DNA of 64,000 bases from Billgrantia campisalis. GTDB taxonomy: Bacteria; Pseudomonadota; Gammaproteobacteria; Pseudomonadales; Halomonadaceae. The position numbers and the translations under genes are program-made. This document shows positions 8,893 to 18,490 of the stretch, piece after piece (position 1 is the stretch's first letter; each line of letters opens with the position of its first letter). Below the pieces are notes generated by a model. The model was not told the DNA's origin, did no database searches, and was given only the letters and a program-made list of their open reading frames with translations. The stretch covers positions 62,001 to 126,000 of the forward strand of contig NZ_JABFUC010000001.1 of assembly GCF_022341425.1 (NCBI RefSeq), in the 5' to 3' direction.

Positions 8893-10348
8893 CCGCCCCC
8901 TCCTCGCGCAGCGGCCGTGCCTCGACGATCACACTGGCCAGCCCAGCCGCCCTGAGTCGACCCTCGAGCCGTGGGGCCCCGTCGCGCAGCGTCGCCAGCG
9001 CCCGCTCGTCGGCCACGCTGAGTTCGAGCCGGACATCCTCGCCGCGCAGCCACAGGGCCACCCGGATATCCCCCAGGCTCGGGACGCGCAGCTGCAGCTC
9101 GGAGTGCCAGGTATCCTGCTGGGCGGCCTCCTCGTCTTCCGCCTCCTGCCCCGTGCCGCCGTCGCGCTGGGCGGAAGGCGGCAGCTGCACCATCAGCGCC
9201 ATGAAGATGCCCGACCAGACATCACCCTCCCAGCGTAGCACCGGCGTGACCAGCATCTCGAGCTGGTGGCGCACCAGCCCCTGCAGACTCTCGTGCACCG
9301 GCTCGGCCCCGGCAGGCCGGGCCCGGGCGGCGATATCCGCCGCCTCACGCGCGCTGGATGCCTCTCCGGCCTGAGCCTGGACCTGGGCACCCGACACTTG
9401 GGCCGCCGCGCTTCGCAGCGGCGCCGCCCCGCTCTCCCGGGCAGCTGCCCCCTCTGCGCTTCCCGGCAGCAGCGCGCCGGTGGCCGCATAGGCGCCGGCC
9501 GCCTGGCTGGCCGCCCCGGACATCGGCGCCCCAGCCTGGCTGGCGGCCCCCTGCGGCTGCGGCGGCGCGGCGGCGGGCGGCGGCGGCTGACCGCCCTGCC
9601 CCACGCCACCGGGTGGGGCTCCCATGCCACCTGGCTGCGCTGCCGCGGTACCCGCCGGCTGCCCTGCGGCACCAAGCTGCGCCCCCGACGTAGCCGGCTG
9701 AGCTGCCGCAGTACCCGGCTGCCCCGCAGCACCTGCATGGGAGGCCGCCCCCGGGGCACCGCCGCCATGAGCCGCGGCGCCGCGCAGCGACGTCCGTTCG
9801 GTCAGGCCAGCGCCGGCCGGAGTGAAGCGAAGCGTACGCCACATCTGCGGCTCGCTTTCGAGCTGCTGGCGCGACATCTCACCGCGATACCAGCGCGACA
9901 GATGCGACTCGTAGAAAAGCCCACTATCGCGCACTCCGGCCTGCAGTCGGCTGGCCAGGGTCGTGGCGCTGGGCGGCTCCTCGGCACTCATCAAGGGAGC
10001 GCTGGTGCTCAGCACCGAAGGCGGCGCGGGAAAGCGCACCAGCAGATCGGCGATGGTCCGGGCCGAGGGGCTGAAATGGGTCTGGAAAGAGTGCGGTCTC
10101 GCCGGGTCGGCGGGCGCGCTGCGCGTATCCGCGGCATCGCCGCGCTGGCCGGCGGGGGCAGTGCCGGTCAGCGGCGCAGAGGCAGCCCGTCGGCCATCCA
10201 GTCGCGAGTCGCTGTGCAGGGCTCTGGGCCCTTCGCCCGCATCCACGGGACGCACGGGCTCGTTGAGCTCCCGGGCCCGCGGCACATCGACCCGCTTGCC
10301 CAGCACCTGGTGCAGAAGGGTGTCGATCAGGGGCGTGATACCGCTCAC
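8873..10348 (-). CDS. FliK-like flagellar hook-length control family protein (second FliK)
   Basis: Protein of 491 residues with a low-complexity Ala/Gly/Pro/Gln middle (about 190-330) and a C-terminal folded domain (about 350-480, with ELQLRVPSLGDIRVALWLRG and ELSVADERALATLRDGAPRLEGRL) like the FliK C-terminal hook domain. The canonical fliK lies separately at 48249-50135, so this is a paralogue. GTG start at 10348 overlaps the fliT stop (GTGA). Operon order is fliS, fliT, this gene, flhB-like. Pairing a FliK-like gene with a free FlhB tail suggests a dedicated specificity-switch pair; that is inference. Confidence 0.8.
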   Translation of the reverse strand: MSGITPLIDTLLHQVLGKRVDVPRARELNEPVRPVDAGEGPRALHSDSRLDGRRAASAPLTGTAPAGQRGDAADTRSAPADPARPHSFQTHFSPSARTIADLLVRFPAPPSVLSTSAPLMSAEEPPSATTLASRLQAGVRDSGLFYESHLSRWYRGEMSRQQLESEPQMWRTLRFTPAGAGLTERTSLRGAAAHGGGAPGAASHAGAAGQPGTAAAQPATSGAQLGAAGQPAGTAAAQPGGMGAPPGGVGQGGQPPPPAAAPPQPQGAASQAGAPMSGAASQAAGAYAATGALLPGSAEGAAARESGAAPLRSAAAQVSGAQVQAQAGEASSAREAADIAARARPAGAEPVHESLQGLVRHQLEMLVTPVLRWEGDVWSGIFMALMVQLPPSAQRDGGTGQEAEDEEAAQQDTWHSELQLRVPSLGDIRVALWLRGEDVRLELSVADERALATLRDGAPRLEGRLRAAGLASVIVEARPLREEGADGEIGA

Positions 10349-10737
10349 GACTCGCTCGTATCGGTGCTGTCGGCCGACCTGGCGCCCGAGGCGGCCTGGC
10401 GCCCGTAGGCGCGATGCATCTGGCGCTGCCGACGCGACGCGGTCATCAGCTGCTCCAGCTCATCGCGACGCGCCATCATCCGCTGGCGCAGCTCTCGATC
10501 ATCGGCGAGGATCGCCTCGAGCAGCTCGCGCTTGCGCCCCAGGCCGTCACTGTCCAGCTGTGCGGCAGCCTCCAGTTCGCCCAGGCCATCCACCTGCCGC
10601 TGGTAGTCGGCCTGGGACTCGAGCAGCGCCTCCCAGTCGCCGGCTCGCGCCTGCTCGCACATCTCGGCGAGCTGTCGGCGCAGCTGTGTATAGGCGGCAA
10701 TCAGCGCCCGCTGACCGTCGTCGCTGGCCTTGGCCAT
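10345..10737 (-). CDS. fliT: FliT-like flagellar export chaperone
   Basis: Predicted all-helical protein of 130 residues directly after fliS, where FliT, the chaperone of the FliD cap and in enterics an anti-FlhDC factor, is normally encoded. Helices of the form LIAAYTQLRRQLAEMCEQARAG and MMARRDELEQLMTASRRQ are seen, but sequence conservation in this family is weak and the call rests partly on position. The ATG at 10737 is chosen because it comes directly after fliS; a longer in-frame reading would run back through fliS in another frame. Confidence 0.75.
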   Translation of the reverse strand: MAKASDDGQRALIAAYTQLRRQLAEMCEQARAGDWEALLESQADYQRQVDGLGELEAAAQLDSDGLGRKRELLEAILADDRELRQRMMARRDELEQLMTASRRQRQMHRAYGRQAASGARSADSTDTSES

Positions 10738-10738
10738 C

Positions 10739-11161
10739 TCAGCCCTGGGCTCCGGCGCTGCCGATGTCCCGCCACGCCGAGGCGATATCCTCCAGCAGCC
10801 GTTCAGCCTGATCGAGGCTCTCCTGGTCGTTGTGCAGGTTGGCGGCCAACAGCAGCCGGGCGATGTAGTCGTAGAGCGAAGCCAGCCGCTCGGCGATCTC
10901 GCCGCCCTTGTCGGTATCCAGCGCCGCAGCCAGACCATTGTTGACGATATCCAGCGCCTTGGAGATCGCCTTTCCCTTCTCGGCGGTATGACCCGCCTGC
11001 ATGTGGATGCGCGCGGCGCGAATCGCCGCCTGGGCGCCATCGAACAGCATCACGATCAGCTGATGGGGGCTGGCCGACATGGTGGCACTCTCGACACCGA
11101 CCCGGGCATAGGCCCCGGCTCCACGGCCACCATAGGCGGCGGCTCCTCTCAGTGCAGTCAT
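10739..11161 (-). CDS. fliS: Flagellin-specific chaperone FliS
   Basis: Cytosolic chaperone of 140 residues that keeps flagellin monomeric before export. The family core is clear: YARVGVESATMSASPHQLIV (about 19-38), MLFDGAQAAIRAARIHMQ and GKAISKALDIVNNGLAAALD. The N terminus has an extra Gly/Ala-rich stretch. It heads the operon fliS-fliT-fliK-like-flhB-like. A perfect sigma-28 promoter lies 186 bases upstream, so its expression is coupled to that of flagellin although the fliC gene is 15 kb away. Confidence 0.95.
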   Translation of the reverse strand: MTALRGAAAYGGRGAGAYARVGVESATMSASPHQLIVMLFDGAQAAIRAARIHMQAGHTAEKGKAISKALDIVNNGLAAALDTDKGGEIAERLASLYDYIARLLLAANLHNDQESLDQAERLLEDIASAWRDIGSAGAQG

Positions 11162-11346
11162 GGTGCTCGCTCTCCTCTGTATCTTGCAAAACCGGGTGGC
11201 GGAATGGTCGCGGCGCCGCTTGCCCAGCCAATTGTGGCCCAGCCGATATGGCCCGGTTGATATGACCCAATAGCTGTCTACCTAGTCTGACAGGCCAGAC
11301 AACAGCGGTTCCAACGAAAAGCCCGCAACCAAGGGGGTATTTCCTG

Positions 11347-11373
11347 TTATCGGCGTTCCAAGCGGCAACTTTA
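11347..11373 (-). promoter_or_regulatory. Sigma-28 promoter of the fliST operon
   Basis: On the minus strand the site reads TAAA, 15 bases, GCCGATAA, a perfect match to the FliA consensus. It lies in the 240-base gap between the PilZ/HD-GYP gene and fliS; no other gene lies in that gap. Confidence 0.9.
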
Positions 11374-11401
11374 GGCGCTACCCGCACAATCGAAAGCCGC
11401 C

Positions 11402-13090
11402 TCAGGTGGAGACGGGCAGTTCCTCCACCGGCTCGCCGAGGCGGGCCACCACATCGCCACGAATCACTTCGCCAAGCCCCTCGCCCGGCGGCTCGACGAC
11501 CTCGGTCAGCTGCACCTGGAAGGGCCGCCCCTGCTGATCCAGGCGCTGGATCCAGGCCATGGCACCGCCTGAAAAACGCACCAGCGACCCCACCGGCCGC
11601 AGTCCGAAGCGCTGGATATAGCGCTTCACCCAGCGCGGGTCGAACCGGCCCGGCTCCTTGAGCAGGTAGCGATAGACGGCATCGATCCGCCAGGCCGGGC
11701 GATCCGGCCGATCACGACGCATGGCATCGATCACATCGACCACTGCGCTCATACGCGACAGTTCGTGAAGCTGCTCGCTGGCCAGACCGGCAGGATAGCC
11801 GCTACCGTCCAGGCGCTCATTGATGCCGCCCACCACCGACCGGGCCACGCTGGCCGAGAGCCACTGGCAGCGCTCAAGACGCTCCAGCACCGCGAGCACA
11901 TGCCCCTTGAGCTGGTCATACTCGGCCGCCGAGAGCGACGCGGCAGACAGCAGGGCCGGCGGCAGCCCCCCCTTGCCCAGGTCGTGGACCATGGCGCAGG
12001 CGGCCACCGCCTTGCGCACGTCCCGGGGAACCGAGCTGCCCCCGGCCAGCGCCAGCAGGTGGACCGCCACGGACAACCCGTGGCGCACCAGCAGGGGCTC
12101 TCGCTGCAGGCAGCGGGTGGCGAACAGCAGTGCCTCGATGTCCTCGTCGGCCAGCATCAGCAGAAAATCGGCATGCCGTGAGAGCTGCACCGGATCGATA
12201 TCGCCCTCCTCCTGCAGTTCCAGCAGTTGGGCGTCCAGATAGCCGGCCACCCGCGACAGCCGTCGCGCCATGGGCGTCGGATAGGCCAGCATGTTGCGCC
12301 GCCCCACCGAGGGCGTCGAGGTGGCCTGCGCCTGACCCTGGAAGAGCATCGACGGCAGCCGTCCGGTACTACCCTCGTTGACATGGCGCGACGCCTCGCG
12401 CTCGATCTCGCGCACGAAGAACCACAGCTTGCGCTCCTGGTCGGCCGTACAACCCTCGAAGCGAAAGCCTACCCGCATGGTCTGGCGCTCGGTGTTCACC
12501 GCCTGGTGCCGGGGAGAGGCCTTGATGGCGAAGCGTGTACCGTTGGGAAAACAGAGCTCCACGTCCAGCGGCAGAGGTGCACCGGAGAGCAGCCCCGCCG
12601 CCGAGGCCGGCAGCTCCAGCTGACAGCCCTCCTGGGAGAGATCCTTGAGGTCGCCCTGCACCGTGGCCTCGTCGTCGGCCCGCACGATGGCCCCTACCTC
12701 CATGCCCATCCGCAGCCGTGCGCGGAATGCCTCGCGGCGCTGCATCTCCTCGAGATAGAGCGGGTACTCGCAGTAGCAGGTCACACGACTGTCCGCCGCC
12801 TGGGTCTCCAGCGCCTTGATCGGCGGGGTACGCACCATCTTGCCCTGCACCTGGCCCAGCAGCTGAAACGCCAGGCCACGCTTGAGTTCGCCGGCAATCT
12901 CGCGCACCGCGGTGATATCCATCACCAGCGTCTCGCCGGCCACTTGCTCCATGAGCAGTACCGGAAGCGGCGTGGCGTCGGGCTTGTCGAGCAGCAGCGA
13001 TGCCCCGCCCGGCTCGATCATCAGATCCAGCAGCGATTCGATCTCCGCGGGGCTGCTCACCCGGATAAAGTCGTCTTGCGCCTGCGCCAT
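11402..13090 (-). CDS. YcgR-like/PilZ protein fused to an HD-GYP-type domain
   Basis: Protein of 562 residues with a YcgR-N-like region (about 1-115), a PilZ c-di-GMP-binding domain (about 117-235; RR at 118-119, R123 and DLSQEG 150-155) and a C-terminal HD-GYP-type phosphodiesterase domain (about 300-470; HD at 369-370, K373, DGSGYP 428-433). The paired His of the canonical HHE metal motif are replaced: the protein reads INERLDGSGYP at 423-433. Catalysis is therefore doubtful. YcgR proteins brake the flagellar motor when c-di-GMP rises. It follows the GGDEF-EAL gene by 55 bases and probably shares its sigma-28 promoter. The start has GAGG shortly upstream. Confidence 0.85.
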   Translation of the reverse strand: MAQAQDDFIRVSSPAEIESLLDLMIEPGGASLLLDKPDATPLPVLLMEQVAGETLVMDITAVREIAGELKRGLAFQLLGQVQGKMVRTPPIKALETQAADSRVTCYCEYPLYLEEMQRREAFRARLRMGMEVGAIVRADDEATVQGDLKDLSQEGCQLELPASAAGLLSGAPLPLDVELCFPNGTRFAIKASPRHQAVNTERQTMRVGFRFEGCTADQERKLWFFVREIEREASRHVNEGSTGRLPSMLFQGQAQATSTPSVGRRNMLAYPTPMARRLSRVAGYLDAQLLELQEEGDIDPVQLSRHADFLLMLADEDIEALLFATRCLQREPLLVRHGLSVAVHLLALAGGSSVPRDVRKAVAACAMVHDLGKGGLPPALLSAASLSAAEYDQLKGHVLAVLERLERCQWLSASVARSVVGGINERLDGSGYPAGLASEQLHELSRMSAVVDVIDAMRRDRPDRPAWRIDAVYRYLLKEPGRFDPRWVKRYIQRFGLRPVGSLVRFSGGAMAWIQRLDQQGRPFQVQLTEVVEPPGEGLGEVIRGDVVARLGEPVEELPVST

Positions 13091-13145
13091 CCTTGCCTCG
13101 TCAACATTGGATCAGGAGGGTCCTGTCCTTGGGTTAGTTCGCTGC

Positions 13146-16100
13146 CTATCTATCGACCGACACGCGAGCGCCTTTAACGGGGTCGGGGCCGCGATTGGCA
13201 ACCGTACCGGCACCGTGGCTCTCGACCAGATAGGTCGTCAGTCGCTCCAGTGGCATCGGCCGGGCGAAGTGGAAACCCTGGAAGACATCGCAGCCGTGGG
13301 CGGCCAGATAGTCGCTCTGTCGCGCCTCTTCGATGCCCTCCGCCACCACCTTGAGCCCCAGGTGGTGGGCCATGGAGATGATACCCTGGACGATGGCGCT
13401 GTCGTGGGGGTTGGTGGTCACGTCGCGAATGAAACTGCGGTCGATCTTGATCTTGCCGATGGGCAGCTGCTTCAAGTAGCTCAGGCTGGAATACCCGGTG
13501 CCGAAGTCGTCGATGGACACCTCGACGCCCATCTCACGCAGCGCCCTGAGTGTCTCGATCGCGGCATCGGTATCGTTCATCAGGATCCCCTCGGTGAGCT
13601 CCAGCTCCAGGCCGTCGGGGGCAAGCCCGGTCTCCTCCAGGGCCAGCTGCAGGTTGGCAAGGAAGTGGGGGCGGTGGAACTGCAGCGGTGACAGATTGAC
13701 CGACACCCGGTAGCGCCCCAGCCCGGCGGCATCCAACCGGCACATATCGCGACACGCCTGGCGCAGCACCCACTCGCTGATCGGCACGATCTGGCCGGTA
13801 TCCTCGGCCAGCGGGATGAACAGCCCCGGGGAGAGATAGCCGCGCTGCGGATGCTTCCAGCGTACCAGCGCCTCGAAGCCGGCCACGCTGCCGTCGTCGG
13901 CGTTGAGCAGCGGCTGGTAGTGCAGCTCGAAGCTGCCCGCCTCGATGGCCTCCTGGAGGTCATTGCGCAGCGCCATGCGCGAACTCACCTCGTCGTTGAT
14001 CTCACCAGTGAAGCACTGCCAGGCGTTGCGCCCCTTCTGCTTGGCACGGTACATGGCCATGTCGGCCTGCTGGATCAGCTCCACCGGATTGGCCAGCCCC
14101 TCCCGCAGGAAGGCCACGCCCACGCTGGCGCTCAGATACAGCTCATGCTCCTGCACGCGGTAGGGCCGCGCGATGCACACCAGCAGCCGCTCCGCCAGTG
14201 CCAGGGCATCGTCCTCGTGATTGAGCTCGGGCAGCAGGGCCACAAACTCGTCGCCGCCGAAGCGCGCCAGGGTATCCCCCGGGCTGAGCTCACCGCCCAG
14301 CCGCTGCGCCACCTGGATCAGCACCTGGTCACCGATCTCGTGGCCCAGGCTGTCGTTGATCGGTTTGAAATCGTCCAGGTCGACGAACAGCACCGCCAGG
14401 CGGCCGCCGTGGCGCTTCGCCAGCTGCACGTCGTGGATCAGGTGATCCTCGAACAGCGAGCGATTGGCAAGCCCAGTCAGGGCATCGTGGCTAGCGTGGA
14501 AGGCCAGCTTGGCCTCGTAGGCCTTGCGCTCGGAGATATCGTTCTGCACGCCCACGAAGTGGGTCACCACCCCGACCCCGTTGCGTACCGGCGCCAGGAA
14601 GAGGTTGTTCCAGAAAGGGGTGCCGTCCTTGCGGTAGTTGAGCAGCGTGACGTTGACCTCGCGGCGCTGGGCGAGGGCATCGCGCAGCTGCTGCACGGCC
14701 TCGGGGTCGGTCTCGCGCCCCTGCAGCAGGCGACAGCTGCGGCCCAGCACCTCGTCGCGCCGATAGCCGGTGATGCGCTCGAAGGACTCGTTGACATAGA
14801 TCAGCGGCATCTCCGGCTCGCGGGCATCGGCGATCACCACACCATTGATGCTGGCCTCCACGCTGCGCTGCAGGATGCGCAGCTCGGTCTCGCGCTGGTG
14901 GCGCTCGGTCATGTCCTTGGCGATGCCGTACAGGCCGATCACCCGCTCGTCGACGATAATCGGCAGGTTGGTCAGGTCGACGAAGACGCTTTGCCCGTCG
15001 CGGCGCTTCACCTCCAGGGAGTAGCGAAACGCCTCGCCCTTGCCGGCCGCGTGGAAGCGCTGCTCGATACGCTGCTGATCCGCGGGGTCGATCAGCGAGC
15101 CGAAGTGCATGCCGATCAGCCGCTTGAGGGGGTAGCCGGTGAGCTCGCTGCAGGCAGCGTTGGCGGTGAGAAAGTGGCCCTCCAGATCGAGAGAGAACAC
15201 CGCATCCGGATGGTAGGCGAACAGCGAGCGGTAGCGCTGCTCGCTCTCGTGCAGCGCCTGACGGTTCTGCTCCCGCTCCACCGCCAACGCCACCAGCTCG
15301 GCCGCCTCGACGATGCGCCGCCGGTCGTCGGGACAGGGCTCGCCCGGCTCACGGTAGTAGGTGGCAAAGGTGCCGAGCAGCCGGCCGTCGCTGGCGATCA
15401 CCGGATAGGACCAGCAGGCGCGCAGGCCATGGGCCGCGGTGATGCGCTGGAAGCCGCGCCACAGCGGGTCACCCACCAGATCGCGACAGACCACGAAGTT
15501 GCGAGTATAAGCCGCCCGACCACAGGCTCCGGCGGCCGGGTCCACGGGCACGCCGCGCACCGCCTCGAGGTAGGCCTCCGGCAGGCTGATGCTGAAGACG
15601 CGATCGAGCCGGCGCTGATCGCGGCTGGCGAGCATGATCGTCGACAGCGCCCCGGGCGCCTGGGCCTCGACCAGGCGACAGATCGCCTGAAGGATTTCCG
15701 GCAGCGGCTGGTCTCGGGCGACCATGGCCTGGACCCGCTGCTGGGCCCTGAGGTGGCGCTGGGTCATCGCCAGGATCGTAGAGCGCTGGGCGCTCAGGCC
15801 CGCCATGCCCAGGCTGAAGGCCAGCAGATAGCTGAGCGTCAGCCCGCCGATGCCCACGCCCAGCGGCAGCAGCCCTCCCAGGCTCGGGGCGGCGGCGGCC
15901 ACCGCATGGCCCCGGGTTTCCAGGGTCGCCCCGCCCGGCAATACCAGTAGCCTCCGGCTCAGCTCGGCCCCGGGCTCGCCATGTTGGTCACGATTGGAGA
16001 GCACTACGCTCGAGCCGCCCTGAACCGTCAGCACCATGGGGCTGACGATGGCGCGCACGTCCTCTTGCAGCAGCCGCCTGAGGTCGATCACCGCCACCAG

Positions 16101-17153
16101 CTGGCTTGCGGCCGGCTCGGGCAGCGGCACCGCCACCAGCGCCAGCCCGGGCTGCTCGGCGTCGGGCAGCACCCAGCGCGGATAGGAGCCGCCCACCGCC
16201 AGCCAGTCGAGCAGCCAGCCCTCGTCCTGTTCGAGCCAGGCCGAAAGCGTCGGCCCCTCGCCGCGGCTGCGCCCCCAGCGGAACCGCTCGTCGGCATCCT
16301 GCCAGTGCAGCGAGACCAGGCTCGGCACATCGCGGAAGTGGCTATCGAATTCCAGCTCGCGGAAGGCCGGGCTCGGCCGCTCCCCCATCGCACCCCAGCG
16401 CTCGGCCATGCGCAACAGCTGCTGCTGGTGGGAATCCATCACCTGTTCGGCGGCCATCTTGAAGTTGGTCAGCAGCTGCTCCGCCTGGCGGTGCTGAGCA
16501 TCGTGCTGCTGCCAGGTCAACGCCGACCAGGCCAGGCCGCTGGCCAGCACTCCGGCGCTCAGTGACAGCAGCATCACCCGCTGTATCCTTGGTGGCTCAA
16601 CGGCCTGAACACGCCCCATCAACAGCATGGCGGTGCCGCAAAGCAGCGCCGGCAGAGCGGTAAAGGCGGAAGAGAAGGCGCTGCCCCAGGGGCTTGCGGC
16701 AAAGAGCCCGGGCCACAGCTCGCTCAGCACGCTCAACCCGCCCACCAGGCTGACGGACAGCCCCGCCACCAGCCACACCAGCCGCGCCTGGGCCGAGCCA
16801 ACGCCGATCAGCAAACACAGTGCGACCAAGAGCACCACCACGCTGGTCGCCGGGGTGAGGGAAAGCGGCCAGTGCTGCAGCAGCGACGCCGGGAAGACGG
16901 CCAACAGCGGGGCATGCAGCCCCAACACCAACAACGAGACCCCGGCGAGCCGCGCCAGGCGCCTGGCGCCCTGTACCACCGCCAGCAACCCCACGCCGGC
17001 CAGCACCATCAGCGGCAGACTGACCTGCGCTGGTCGGATCTCGCCCGGCAGCTGCCAAGCCGCCAGACCGTTGATTCCCCCCATGGCGATGAGCAGAACC
17101 GGCACCAGGATCAACCAGGTATGCAGCGCTACCTGCCGAGTGTTGTGGGGCAT
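13146..17153 (-). CDS. Membrane GAF-PAS-PAS-GGDEF-EAL cyclic-di-GMP enzyme
   Basis: Protein of 1335 residues. About seven N-terminal membrane helices (1-215) are followed by a probable extracytoplasmic sensor (about 220-415), another membrane segment near 425-445, a GAF domain (about 470-625), two PAS domains (about 640-885), GGDEF and EAL. The GGDEF motif is intact (ARFGGDEF) but has SPGD where the inhibitory RxxD site would be. EAL is intact (FEALVRW, NLSPLQF, ELTEG, IDDFGTGYSSL). It could make, break or do both with c-di-GMP. A sigma-28 promoter just upstream ties it to late flagellar genes, and a PilZ/HD-GYP gene follows. Confidence 0.92.
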   Translation of the reverse strand: MPHNTRQVALHTWLILVPVLLIAMGGINGLAAWQLPGEIRPAQVSLPLMVLAGVGLLAVVQGARRLARLAGVSLLVLGLHAPLLAVFPASLLQHWPLSLTPATSVVVLLVALCLLIGVGSAQARLVWLVAGLSVSLVGGLSVLSELWPGLFAASPWGSAFSSAFTALPALLCGTAMLLMGRVQAVEPPRIQRVMLLSLSAGVLASGLAWSALTWQQHDAQHRQAEQLLTNFKMAAEQVMDSHQQQLLRMAERWGAMGERPSPAFRELEFDSHFRDVPSLVSLHWQDADERFRWGRSRGEGPTLSAWLEQDEGWLLDWLAVGGSYPRWVLPDAEQPGLALVAVPLPEPAASQLVAVIDLRRLLQEDVRAIVSPMVLTVQGGSSVVLSNRDQHGEPGAELSRRLLVLPGGATLETRGHAVAAAAPSLGGLLPLGVGIGGLTLSYLLAFSLGMAGLSAQRSTILAMTQRHLRAQQRVQAMVARDQPLPEILQAICRLVEAQAPGALSTIMLASRDQRRLDRVFSISLPEAYLEAVRGVPVDPAAGACGRAAYTRNFVVCRDLVGDPLWRGFQRITAAHGLRACWSYPVIASDGRLLGTFATYYREPGEPCPDDRRRIVEAAELVALAVEREQNRQALHESEQRYRSLFAYHPDAVFSLDLEGHFLTANAACSELTGYPLKRLIGMHFGSLIDPADQQRIEQRFHAAGKGEAFRYSLEVKRRDGQSVFVDLTNLPIIVDERVIGLYGIAKDMTERHQRETELRILQRSVEASINGVVIADAREPEMPLIYVNESFERITGYRRDEVLGRSCRLLQGRETDPEAVQQLRDALAQRREVNVTLLNYRKDGTPFWNNLFLAPVRNGVGVVTHFVGVQNDISERKAYEAKLAFHASHDALTGLANRSLFEDHLIHDVQLAKRHGGRLAVLFVDLDDFKPINDSLGHEIGDQVLIQVAQRLGGELSPGDTLARFGGDEFVALLPELNHEDDALALAERLLVCIARPYRVQEHELYLSASVGVAFLREGLANPVELIQQADMAMYRAKQKGRNAWQCFTGEINDEVSSRMALRNDLQEAIEAGSFELHYQPLLNADDGSVAGFEALVRWKHPQRGYLSPGLFIPLAEDTGQIVPISEWVLRQACRDMCRLDAAGLGRYRVSVNLSPLQFHRPHFLANLQLALEETGLAPDGLELELTEGILMNDTDAAIETLRALREMGVEVSIDDFGTGYSSLSYLKQLPIGKIKIDRSFIRDVTTNPHDSAIVQGIISMAHHLGLKVVAEGIEEARQSDYLAAHGCDVFQGFHFARPMPLERLTTYLVESHGAGTVANRGPDPVKGARVSVDR

Positions 17154-17185
17154 GCGGCCACCTTCACGAAACGATCGTGAGCGCT

Positions 17186-17212
17186 ATATCGGCCGCAGGC
17201 GGCGTTTCTTGA
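17186..17212 (-). promoter_or_regulatory. Sigma-28 promoter of the GGDEF-EAL/PilZ-HD-GYP operon
   Basis: Minus strand TCAA, 15 bases, GCCGATAT, ending 33 bases before the ATG at 17153. One mismatch in each element from the FliA consensus. Confidence 0.75.
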
Positions 17213-17263
17213 GCCGAGAGTCTTGAGCCGAAACCCTTAGACCTGGACCGGCGACGAAGCGCC

Positions 17264-18490
17264 CTATGCCTGAGACGGCAGCTCAGCGTAGACAATGCGG
17301 TTGCGCCCCTCGTGCTTGGCCCGGTAGAGCGCCTCGTCGGCACGCTTGAGCGCCTGCTCGGCCGGCTCGTTCAGTACCAGTTCCGTCACACCGATACTGG
17401 TGGTCACCGACACCGGGCGCTGCTCGTGATCCACGAAATCGTGAAGCTCCACCGCCCGACGGATGCGCTCGGCCACTTCCTGGGCGCGGATCCCATCGCT
17501 GCCCAACAGGATCACCACGAACTCTTCGCCGCCATAGCGCGCCGCGCAGTCCTGCTTGCGGGTCTGGCCGGTGAGGATATGCGCCAGCTGGCGCAGCACG
17601 GCGTCGCCCACCGAGTGGCCGTAGGTATCGTTGATCTGCTTGAAGTGATCGAGGTCGATCATCAGCACCGAACAGGGCACGCCATCCGGTGCCTGACCAC
17701 CCTCCATCTCGCGCTGCCAGGCCTGGATCTTCGCCAGGTGGACCTCAAGGGCACCGCGGTTGAACAGCCCAGTGAGCGGATCATGGGTCGCCTGCCGATA
17801 GAGCCGCAGCAGCAGGCTGAGCTGGAAGTGGTTGGCCGCCAGCGACACCACCAGCAGGCTCGAAAGCAGCCAGAAGGCCTCCACTCCCCTGCCGGTCATC
17901 CAGCTGCCATCCAGCAGCTGCGAGAACATCAGCAGCCCCAGCATGGCGAGGCCGGCGAACAGCGACTCCAGGATGGTGAAGGGAAAAACGCTCAGCGAGG
18001 CGACCAGCAGGAAGGGAATGAAACCATAGCCCACCAGGTGATGAATCTCACCGGACGGCAGCATTACCAGCACCAGCACGTAGAAGGCCGCGGGCAGCGC
18101 CAGCAGCATGCCGGCGCACAGGCGAATGCGGCGGATCCGCTCGCGACTAAAAAGCGCCACCATCAGCACGCCCACCAGGCCGAGCATCAGCACCACCCTG
18201 CCGGCCAGAGTGTACCGCAGCAGCTCGGCGGGCAGCACCAGCGAATCCACCAGGATCCACAGCGGCGACAGCAGGCTGAAGATGATCCCCAGCGCCAGCA
18301 CACGACTGCGCAGGTAGTAGGCGTGGGCGAAGGCGAAGTCGCGGGAATGGTGACGACTGGTCACCGTGTCACGCAGCGAACGCAAGCCGACGAAAAGGTC
18401 GCTGGACGGACCGGGCGGCTCAGCGATGTCGCCCGCTCGACGATCCTGCCGCTCGGCGGCAGGGCTTCCTTGCTGCACTCCAGATGGCAT
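17264..18490 (-). CDS. Membrane-bound diguanylate cyclase (GGDEF)
   Basis: Inner-membrane protein of about 408 residues with six predicted membrane helices (about 60-225) followed by a GGDEF domain (about 235-405). It has the active-site RYGGEEF and the inhibitory I-site RKQD five residues earlier, so it is probably an active, product-inhibited c-di-GMP synthase. The membrane module is of MASE type, not identified further. The start is uncertain: ATG 18490 is used, while a GTG at 18526 would add 12 residues and no clear ribosome site favours either. It lies upstream of the large GGDEF-EAL gene, which has its own promoter. Confidence 0.88.
   Translation of the reverse strand: MPSGVQQGSPAAERQDRRAGDIAEPPGPSSDLFVGLRSLRDTVTSRHHSRDFAFAHAYYLRSRVLALGIIFSLLSPLWILVDSLVLPAELLRYTLAGRVVLMLGLVGVLMVALFSRERIRRIRLCAGMLLALPAAFYVLVLVMLPSGEIHHLVGYGFIPFLLVASLSVFPFTILESLFAGLAMLGLLMFSQLLDGSWMTGRGVEAFWLLSSLLVVSLAANHFQLSLLLRLYRQATHDPLTGLFNRGALEVHLAKIQAWQREMEGGQAPDGVPCSVLMIDLDHFKQINDTYGHSVGDAVLRQLAHILTGQTRKQDCAARYGGEEFVVILLGSDGIRAQEVAERIRRAVELHDFVDHEQRPVSVTTSIGVTELVLNEPAEQALKRADEALYRAKHEGRNRIVYAELPSQA

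Noticed and set aside
8873..10348. FliK-like gene as a repeat or collagen-like adhesin
   Set aside because: The Gly/Ala/Pro stretch is low complexity only; the C-terminal domain and operon setting fit a FliK-type protein.
13851..15950. Plus-strand reading of 699 codons
   Set aside because: Antisense shadow of the GGDEF-EAL gene; no start signal, no family pattern.
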